Source: CAZMRF01 sp964568735
Lineage (GTDB): Bacteria; Acidobacteriota; Polarisedimenticolia; JACPZX01
Assembly (NCBI GenBank): GCA_964568735.1
Contig: CAZMRF010000066.1
Coordinates: 1-28,350 of the forward strand
DNA: 28,350 nucleotides
Direction of reading: 5' to 3'
In this document: piece after piece, positions 22,877 through 28,350 of the stretch
How the letters are laid out: each line of letters begins with the position of its first letter
How positions within the stretch are numbered: the stretch's first letter is position 1
The notes under the pieces: generated by a model
What the model saw: the letters and a program-made list of their open reading frames with translations, nothing else
What the model was told of the DNA's origin: nothing
The model's database searches: none
Program-made: the position numbers and the translations under genes

Positions 22877-22904
22877 GCACGAAGCCGCGACACGGAATCA
22901 TCGG

Positions 22905-22945
22905 TGAGGGCGGGCTCCCGCCCTCAGTCCCCACCCGGCGCCGGG
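22905..22945. terminator. Two adjacent palindromes, bidirectional terminator region
   Basis: TGAGGGCGGG (22905-22914) and CCCGCCCTCA (22917-22926) are perfectly complementary, giving at least an 8-bp stem with a 4-base loop. CCCGGCGCCGGG (22934-22945) is a second perfect 12-bp palindrome. They begin 28 bases after the FG-GAP stop and lie between convergent genes. Neither is followed by a T tract. The rest of 22877-23053 shows no gene. Confidence 0.6.
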
Positions 22946-23053
22946 CCCGCCAAGGGTTCCCCGCGATTACCAAGCCGAGATCACCTCGCGCCCATCATGA
23001 GCAGCTCCCAGCCGGCCCAGAGCTCCGGAGAAAGCGACGGGTTGACGCACGTG

Positions 23054-23368
23054 TCAGGCGGGGAATCGCCAGCCGTGGATGAGACCACCAATGACCAGAC
23101 CCCCCAGTCCACCGATGATCACGATCGGCGCGTACGCCTTGGTGATGATGGCCGAGGGCAGGCTCAGGAGCAGTCCGAAGAACAGGCCCACGGCCCAACC
23201 CGGCCAAGGGAGTTGCACGCAGCCGATCACCAGGCCAATGGCAAAGCGGTCTGCGAACGCCCCGAGTAGCGCCGCCTGTTTGTCAGGGAAGGACATGGGT
23301 AGCATCATCCCGACCGCTGCAGCGCCGAACACCACGCCAGCGACCGCGCCCCATAGAACACTCGACAT
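23054..23368 (-). CDS. Small multi-pass membrane protein of unknown function
   Basis: A 104-residue, very hydrophobic protein with about four membrane segments: SVLWGAVAGVVFGAAAVGMM at the N-terminus, FAIGLVIGCVQLPWPGW, AVGLFFGLLLSLPSAII, and IVIIGGLGGLVIGGLIHGW at the end. Its Gly/Ala-rich small-residue pattern suggests tightly packed helices. No family is recognised. The start is decided by AAGGAGG with a 7-base spacer before ATG 23368, the best ribosome-binding site in this region, so the gene is probably well translated. It follows the GT87-like gene on the same strand after a 94-base gap and may be cotranscribed. Confidence 0.8.
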   Translation of the reverse strand: MSSVLWGAVAGVVFGAAAVGMMLPMSFPDKQAALLGAFADRFAIGLVIGCVQLPWPGWAVGLFFGLLLSLPSAIITKAYAPIVIIGGLGGLVIGGLIHGWRFPA

Positions 23369-23462
23369 CACACAACCTCCTTGCAGGCTGTCGTACACCT
23401 CTTGGACGACGGAAGTTTGCCGGCGAAATGGCGATCGACCTTAGATTGGGCGAGTCTGTCCG

Positions 23463-25217
23463 TCACGCTCCGGCCGGTGGCGGGCCCGCCGCCATCAGGC
23501 TCTTCGAGAGCCGTTGCCACTGCCGGCGGGCCGGGTCCAGTAGGAGGATCGTGTAGAGCAGCCCAAGGGCGATCGCCCTGTAGACGTAGAGCAGGGCTTC
23601 GCGCTCCTCGAAGAGCATGATCGCGTAGGAGACGGCCTCGGCGGCGAAGATCATCGCCAGTTCCCGGGGCCTGTTCCGGAAGATCAGCACGAGGAGCACG
23701 AGAAAGACGTGGTAGTAGGAGGCCAGGCTCAGGCCCGTGAGCAGGAGCGGCATCGCGAGGAGCAGGCATCCCGCGTCGGTGAACCCGCGGCTCAGCCAGC
23801 CTCCGAGAGCCAGGACGGGCAGGAAGACGAGAAGCACCTGGGCCGTGTAGATCCTCTGCCGCCTCAGCTTCAGAGCGCGGAACTCCTCCTGCGTGACCTT
23901 GCCTCCACCCGGCCGCCAGGAGAGCGCCTCCGTCATGCCGACGATGTTCGGCGAGATGGTCTCGACGTGCGTCGAGATGTTCTTGAAGAACTCGCTCCAG
24001 TGGCCGAGCCCTCTCGGCAGCGCGGCCGTCGCGCCCACGAGGAGGGCGAGCGACGCCGCGAAGCCCCCGAAGAAGGCGACCCACCGGCGTGGCGGCACCC
24101 ACGCACCGGGGAGAGTCCGGCCCGAGCGCCGGATCTTCGCAGCCACAGCCCACGCCGCCTTGCAGGCCGGCGGGATGAGGAAGAGGACGGGGAAGACGCG
24201 CAGTGCCGTGCCAAGGGCGAGGGAAGCGCCAGCAGCCGCGTAGCGCCGCTTCTGGATGAAGCAGGCGCATCCGACGAGGGAGAGGAACCAGAGCTGACGC
24301 ATGAAGGCGCCGCCCGTCCAGCCGAAGGTCGCCCCGAAGATGATGCAGAAATGCAGCAGCACGAGGGTGGCCGCCGGGATCCCGAAGGCCCACGCGGCCA
24401 TCGTGATTGCCGCGAGGATGAGGAGCGGGTCGATCAGAGTCAGCGCGAGGATCCCGGCGTGGCTCCCGGGGGGCACGAGGTTGCTCAGCCAGCCTCCGAG
24501 AAGTGCCCAGACGGGCGTGGGGTTGAAACCGTGATCCAGGAGCACCGCCCCGTATTGCGGCCCGAGCCGGCTCCTGAAGAACTCCACGTCCTCCTTGAAT
24601 GAAGCCCAGCGCTCCGGGCTGAACCTGCCTTTCACGGCGTCGCTTCGGCGGAGCAGGCTCCGGATGTCGACCTGGTCGTAGCTCTCGAGGTCTCTGGCCT
24701 CCAGCGACCTGAAGTGATTGTCGTGCGTCTCGGCCTCGGCCCGCAGCATGGCCGTGTAGAGGTCGGTGTAGCCCAGCTCGGCGTGGTACCTGGCGCCGAG
24801 GTAGTAGTGGGCGACGTCGTGGAGGTGGATCCAGGTGCGCTCGCCGTGGAACGAGAAGAAGTTCAGCCACCCCAGGGCCGCCAGCACCGCAAGCACCGCC
24901 ATGATGAGGCGCACCGAGCGTTCCTTCCGCGGCCTGTCATCATCTGCATCCACCCGCGCGGGGAGGGTTCCCGCGCTTCGTGCCGTCAGGTGCAGGTATG
25001 CGAAGGCGAGCGCCGCGGCCGAGGCGATGAGCAGGTTCAGCCGCTTCACGTAGACGAAGTCGACCCCTGTCGTCGGGAAGGCACTCAGAAAGGAGGCGGT
25101 CAGCAGGCCTACGAGGGCCCAGCGGACAGACCGGCTCCCGAGGGTGCCGGCGCGGCTCGCGAGGTAGAGGAGCGGAATCGCCCCCAGGAGCAGGAGAGGA
25201 ACGAAGGGAGTACGCAT
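23463..25217 (-). CDS. GT87-like polytopic membrane protein (probable polyprenyl-phosphate-dependent glycosyltransferase)
   Basis: A 584-residue integral membrane protein with about ten to twelve hydrophobic helices. HLHDVAHYYLGARYHAELGY around 131-150, with Asp134, resembles the Asp-containing first periplasmic loop of GT-C glycosyltransferases of the GT87 type, which use polyprenyl-phosphate sugars to modify glycans or lipids outside the membrane. ALGTALRVFPVLFLIPPA later in the protein resembles another family segment. An extra long loop (about 155-215) is rich in charged residues. The sugar donor and acceptor are unknown. The ATG at 25217 has GGGAG at a loose distance; a promoter-like pair lies just upstream. 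Divergent from the protein kinase gene. Alternative reading: an uncharacterised membrane protein of similar topology without activity. Confidence 0.8.
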   Translation of the reverse strand: MRTPFVPLLLLGAIPLLYLASRAGTLGSRSVRWALVGLLTASFLSAFPTTGVDFVYVKRLNLLIASAAALAFAYLHLTARSAGTLPARVDADDDRPRKERSVRLIMAVLAVLAALGWLNFFSFHGERTWIHLHDVAHYYLGARYHAELGYTDLYTAMLRAEAETHDNHFRSLEARDLESYDQVDIRSLLRRSDAVKGRFSPERWASFKEDVEFFRSRLGPQYGAVLLDHGFNPTPVWALLGGWLSNLVPPGSHAGILALTLIDPLLILAAITMAAWAFGIPAATLVLLHFCIIFGATFGWTGGAFMRQLWFLSLVGCACFIQKRRYAAAGASLALGTALRVFPVLFLIPPACKAAWAVAAKIRRSGRTLPGAWVPPRRWVAFFGGFAASLALLVGATAALPRGLGHWSEFFKNISTHVETISPNIVGMTEALSWRPGGGKVTQEEFRALKLRRQRIYTAQVLLVFLPVLALGGWLSRGFTDAGCLLLAMPLLLTGLSLASYYHVFLVLLVLIFRNRPRELAMIFAAEAVSYAIMLFEEREALLYVYRAIALGLLYTILLLDPARRQWQRLSKSLMAAGPPPAGA

Positions 25218-25251
25218 GGCGGGAACAGGCTCCCGGCAGGAGGTCCCCGTT

Positions 25252-25281
25252 AGAATACATCCACCATCTCCGCCGTGATAA
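25252..25281 (-). promoter_or_regulatory. Candidate promoter of the GT87-like gene
   Basis: Minus-strand TTATCA (25281-25276) and TATTCT (25257-25252) are separated by 18 bases, each four of six matches to consensus, with the -10 about 35 bases before ATG 25217. On the opposite strand TAGAAT (25251-25256) and GATAAT (25277-25282) are possible -10 elements for the kinase gene, so this 143-base gap probably holds both divergent promoters. Confidence 0.35.
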
Positions 25282-25360
25282 TCTCCGGCGCTCCGTCCAC
25301 CATGGCCACCCAGGAGCCGTCCGGAATTCCCTGCCCCAGCCGTTATCGCATGACACCTTC

Positions 25361-28350
25361 ATGCTGAACCTCCGCGCGGGACAGCGGATCTCGCAGTACG
25401 AGCTCGTCGAGAAGATCGGCGAGGGGGGGATGGGTGTCGTCTGGAAGGCCCTCGACACCGAGCTGAAGCGTCACGTCGCCATCAAGTTCCTCCCGAGGGC
25501 GCTGGACCCGGAATCCGACCGGAGGATCCGCTTCAAGCGTGAGGCGCAGACGGCCGCGGCCCTCGATCATCCCAACATCGCGGTGATCCACGAGGTCGGC
25601 GAGCACGAAAGCCATCCCTTCATCGTGATGCAGCTCATGGGGGGCAAGAGCCTGCGATCGCTCATGCAGGCGAGGCCGATGCCTTTGATCGACTGGATCA
25701 GGATCGGGATTCCCATGGCCGAGGCTCTCGCCTACGCCCACAAGCACGGGATCGTGCACCGGGACCTGAAGCCCGACAACGTGATGCTGAGCGCGGAGGG
25801 CCAGCCCAAGATCGTGGATTTCGGCCTGGCGAAGCTCTTCAACCCGGAGGCATTCGACAGCAGCGATAGGGCGCGCAGCGTGACCCTGGAGCGTGACCTG
25901 ACGCTGGTCGGCGAGGTCTTCGGTACCTTCGCCTACATGTCTCCCGAGCAGGCCCGAGGCGATCGCCTGGATCACCGCAGCGACATCTTCTCCCTCGGCG
26001 TGATCCTCTACGAGATGGCGAGCGGCCGGCGCCCCTTCGACGCCGCCAACCCGGCGGGGACTCTGTCGGCCATCGTCTCCGAGCCGCCGGCTCCGCTCTC
26101 CTCCCTGGTCCCGGAGATTCACCCGCTCGCCGAGAGCATCGTGCGCAAGGCGCTCGAAAAGGATCCAGGACACCGCTACCAGCACGCCGATGACCTTGCC
26201 GCTGATCTCAAGACATTCAAGCGCGACATCGAGAGCGGTCAGATATCGGGCGCCACCCAGGCCGCAGCGCGGGCCGCCTCCGCCCAGCACGGGCCTCGCG
26301 GGCTCCAGGCGCTCCTCGCGCTTCTCACGGTGGCGCTGGTCGGCGCCCTCGCTCTCCTCTCTCCCCTTGGGCCCCGGGATCCCGGGCAGGGCGCCGGCGG
26401 CGCGACGCCCTCGATCGCGGTGGTCGGCTTCGAGAACCTCAGCGACGCGGAGGATCCACACAACCTCGGACGGATGCTCATGGGTCTCGTCACCACCGAC
26501 CTGAGCGAGGCGGGCGGCCTGAACGTCTCATCCACGGCGAAGGTCATGGCGGCCCGCCGGAAGGTCGAGGCGAAGGGAGGGCGCTTCGATGCATCGCTCG
26601 CGCCGGAGGTCGCGCGTGCCGTGGGGGCCAGCCACATGCTGGTCGGTCAGCTCTCCCAGGCCGGAAAGAAGATCCTCGTCACGGCGGAGCTCGTCGACGT
26701 CGCCTCGGGGAACGCGCTGCACTCCCTCACGAAGGAGGCCGCCTCGCAGGACGATCTCTTCCAGGTGGCCGGAGCGCTCGCGGAGTCGATCCGGGGCCAC
26801 CTGGAGGTGCCGACCCCGGCCTCGGGAGGGGCGGCCTTCAATCTCGCCGAGGCGCTTACGGATATGCCCGCGGCCTACCTCCTCTACGAGGAGGGCGAGC
26901 GGGCCTTCCAGGGGCAGGAATGGCAGAGCGCGGCCGCCGCCTTCGAGCGGGCCGTGGCCACCGATCCCTCCTTCGCCCTCGCGTCCTACAGGCTGGGGAT
27001 GGCACGGACATTCATCGGCGAGGACGAGGCGGCCATCGCAGCTCTCCGCGATGGCCTGGCGAACGTCGATCGCCTTCCCGCCCGCTGGCAGACCATCTAC
27101 CGGGCCCTGCTCGAATGGCACCAGGGGGACATCCATGACGCCTTCCTCTCGCTGAGCAGGCTCGTGTCCTCCGCGCCTCCGATCCCCGACGCCTACTACC
27201 TCCTGGGCGAGATCCGCACCCACTCCAGCCGCCATTTCGACGGCGCCCGAGCCCGTCAGCTCTTCGAGAAAGCTCGCGAGATCAACCCGAGCTTCCGGGT
27301 CGTGAACGACCACCTCCTCGATGCCGAGATCCTGGGCGGCGATCTCGACGCGGCGCGGCGGCTGATGGAGACCGTGCGGGTCGATCACCCGGAGGATCTC
27401 TTCCTGCTCGAATCGGAGCTGAAGCTTTTCGCCGCGGAGGGGCGCTGGAACGACCTCATCACCCGCGGACTCGAGATGCTCTCGGCGCGCGGGCCGGACG
27501 GATTCGAGCTTCAGACCTGGATCATCGACGGATACCTCCACCTCGGCGATTGGGAGCACGCCCTGGATCTCGCCGAGGCCGCGGCCAGGGGGAAAACGGG
27601 AAGGTCCCTCGCGGCGGCCTTGATCAAGCGGGGCCAGGCGCTGGCCGGACTGGGCCGGCTCGCGGCCGCCCTGTCGGCCTTCCGGGAATCCCAGCAGAAG
27701 GCCGACCAGCTCGTTCCGAGGATCCGCGAGTTCAGCACGCAGGGTCATTACTACAGCGCGGCGCTCCTGGCGGCCGCTGGCCGCATGGATGAGGCCCTCG
27801 ACGAGGCACGAACCGCCCTCGGAAAGGATCCGGTCGCCGGGGAGTGGCATTTCATGGTAGGCCGCCTCCTCCTACAGGCCGACCGGAAGATCGACGCGGC
27901 TGAAGAGCTCGGGCGCATCCGCGCGATCTCCTCGGCCAACCTCTCGCCGCCGTCACGCTTCTGGGAGGCGGCCCTGCAAGCGGAGATACACCTGGCATCG
28001 GGCGATCCGGCCGCCGCGCGGAAGGAGCTCGATCGCATCCGCGCCATGAAGATCGAGCACCGGGATCAGCCCGCCGAGCAGCGCCTCCGGGCGCGGATCG
28101 CCCGGGCTGCGGGCGAGGGAGAGGAGGCACGCCGGGCCTCGGGGGCCTTCATCGAGCTCCCGGACTACATGCCGGGGGCCTCCGTCACGGAGAAGACGCA
28201 GGAGATCTTCCAGCTCGCCCTTCTCGAAGAGAGTCTGGGTGAGATCGATGCGGCGCGCGGAGGCTACAGCGAGGTCCTGGGGCGCTGGGGTGCCGCTGAT
28301 ATCCCCATGACCTGCGTCCGGGAGGCCCGCGCCCGGCTGGCCGCACTCGG
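25361..28350 (+). CDS. Ser/Thr protein kinase with TolB-like and TPR regions (3' end outside window)
   Basis: A partial gene; at least 996 residues with no stop before the window ends. Residues 13-275 are a eukaryotic-like Ser/Thr kinase: Gly loop IGEGGMGVVWKA (19-30), catalytic Lys42 in VAIKF, HRDLKPDN (133-140), DFG at 153-155 and YMSPEQ (192-197), so it should be active. A membrane helix follows at about 314-335 (ALLALLTVALVGALALL). SIAVVGFENLSD (351-362) opens a TolB/FlgO-like domain often fused to such kinases and cyclases, and from about 500 onward are TPR-type helical repeats (FERAVATDPSFALASYRLG and others). This is a typical Acidobacteria layout: cytosolic kinase, extracytoplasmic sensor or assembly part. 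The ATG at 25361 has no Shine-Dalgarno, but the kinase homology begins right after it. Confidence 0.94.
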   Translation, partial: MLNLRAGQRISQYELVEKIGEGGMGVVWKALDTELKRHVAIKFLPRALDPESDRRIRFKREAQTAAALDHPNIAVIHEVGEHESHPFIVMQLMGGKSLRSLMQARPMPLIDWIRIGIPMAEALAYAHKHGIVHRDLKPDNVMLSAEGQPKIVDFGLAKLFNPEAFDSSDRARSVTLERDLTLVGEVFGTFAYMSPEQARGDRLDHRSDIFSLGVILYEMASGRRPFDAANPAGTLSAIVSEPPAPLSSLVPEIHPLAESIVRKALEKDPGHRYQHADDLAADLKTFKRDIESGQISGATQAAARAASAQHGPRGLQALLALLTVALVGALALLSPLGPRDPGQGAGGATPSIAVVGFENLSDAEDPHNLGRMLMGLVTTDLSEAGGLNVSSTAKVMAARRKVEAKGGRFDASLAPEVARAVGASHMLVGQLSQAGKKILVTAELVDVASGNALHSLTKEAASQDDLFQVAGALAESIRGHLEVPTPASGGAAFNLAEALTDMPAAYLLYEEGERAFQGQEWQSAAAAFERAVATDPSFALASYRLGMARTFIGEDEAAIAALRDGLANVDRLPARWQTIYRALLEWHQGDIHDAFLSLSRLVSSAPPIPDAYYLLGEIRTHSSRHFDGARARQLFEKAREINPSFRVVNDHLLDAEILGGDLDAARRLMETVRVDHPEDLFLLESELKLFAAEGRWNDLITRGLEMLSARGPDGFELQTWIIDGYLHLGDWEHALDLAEAAARGKTGRSLAAALIKRGQALAGLGRLAAALSAFRESQQKADQLVPRIREFSTQGHYYSAALLAAAGRMDEALDEARTALGKDPVAGEWHFMVGRLLLQADRKIDAAEELGRIRAISSANLSPPSRFWEAALQAEIHLASGDPAAARKELDRIRAMKIEHRDQPAEQRLRARIARAAGEGEEARRASGAFIELPDYMPGASVTEKTQEIFQLALLEESLGEIDAARGGYSEVLGRWGAADIPMTCVREARARLAAL

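Noticed and set aside
25343..27850. Minus-strand open frames opposite the protein kinase
   Set aside because: The plus strand encodes a kinase with all catalytic motifs, a membrane helix and TPR-like repeats continuing to the window end; the minus frames are composition shadows.

Overview
The window is one high-GC bacterial chromosome segment (about two-thirds G+C by eye, strong G/C preference at third codon positions), densely packed and without rRNA, tRNA, CRISPR or insertion-sequence signals that I can see. A large Ser/Thr kinase with TolB-like and TPR parts, an ASPIC/UnbV FG-GAP protein, DNRLRE-domain secreted proteins and a rhombosortase with its lipoprotein target together suggest Acidobacteriota or a neighbouring uncultured phylum. 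That placement is inference, not proof.

Left part (1-8433). A secreted protein of unknown function (33-902, minus) is followed by a type IV toxin-antitoxin operon, AbiEi/AbiEii (1123-2570, minus), with a perfect 14-bp palindrome just ahead of the antitoxin start. Divergent from it lies a three-domain phospholipid repair protein fusing an LplT-like flippase, an acyltransferase and an acyl-ACP synthetase (2743-6192, plus). A stand-alone double-ACT protein and a B12-binding-type radical SAM enzyme follow on the same strand. A strong hairpin at 8444-8471 closes this block between convergent genes.

Middle part (8491-15639, all minus). Read in transcription order, this is glycerophosphodiester phosphodiesterase, glycerol-kinase-like FGGY kinase and LhgO-family FAD oxidoreductase, joined by 1-4 nt stop/start overlaps. 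Next come a MATE transporter overlapping a small exported protein, and then a rhombotarget lipoprotein with its rhombosortase. The first three genes look like a glycerol-3-phosphate-centred module. The last two are a protein-sorting enzyme and a substrate carrying the expected Gly-rich C-terminal tail.

Right-middle part (15636-22876). Two adjacent paralogous exported proteins share an unusual layout: signal peptide, DNRLRE domain, short collagen-like Gly-X-Y stretch, conserved linker, seven-repeat beta-propeller. Upstream of them is an exported transglutaminase-like protein, divergent from a secreted ASPIC/UnbV FG-GAP protein. This cell-surface cluster is the least familiar part of the window.

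Right end (22877-28350). A double-palindrome terminator region is followed by a small membrane protein with a near-perfect Shine-Dalgarno and a GT87-like multi-pass membrane protein (both minus). A long Ser/Thr protein kinase with a TolB-like domain and TPR-type repeats (plus) runs off the end of the window. No single wholly new system is proven. The best leads are the duplicated DNRLRE/collagen/propeller proteins beside the transglutaminase, and the GDPD-kinase-oxidoreductase operon.
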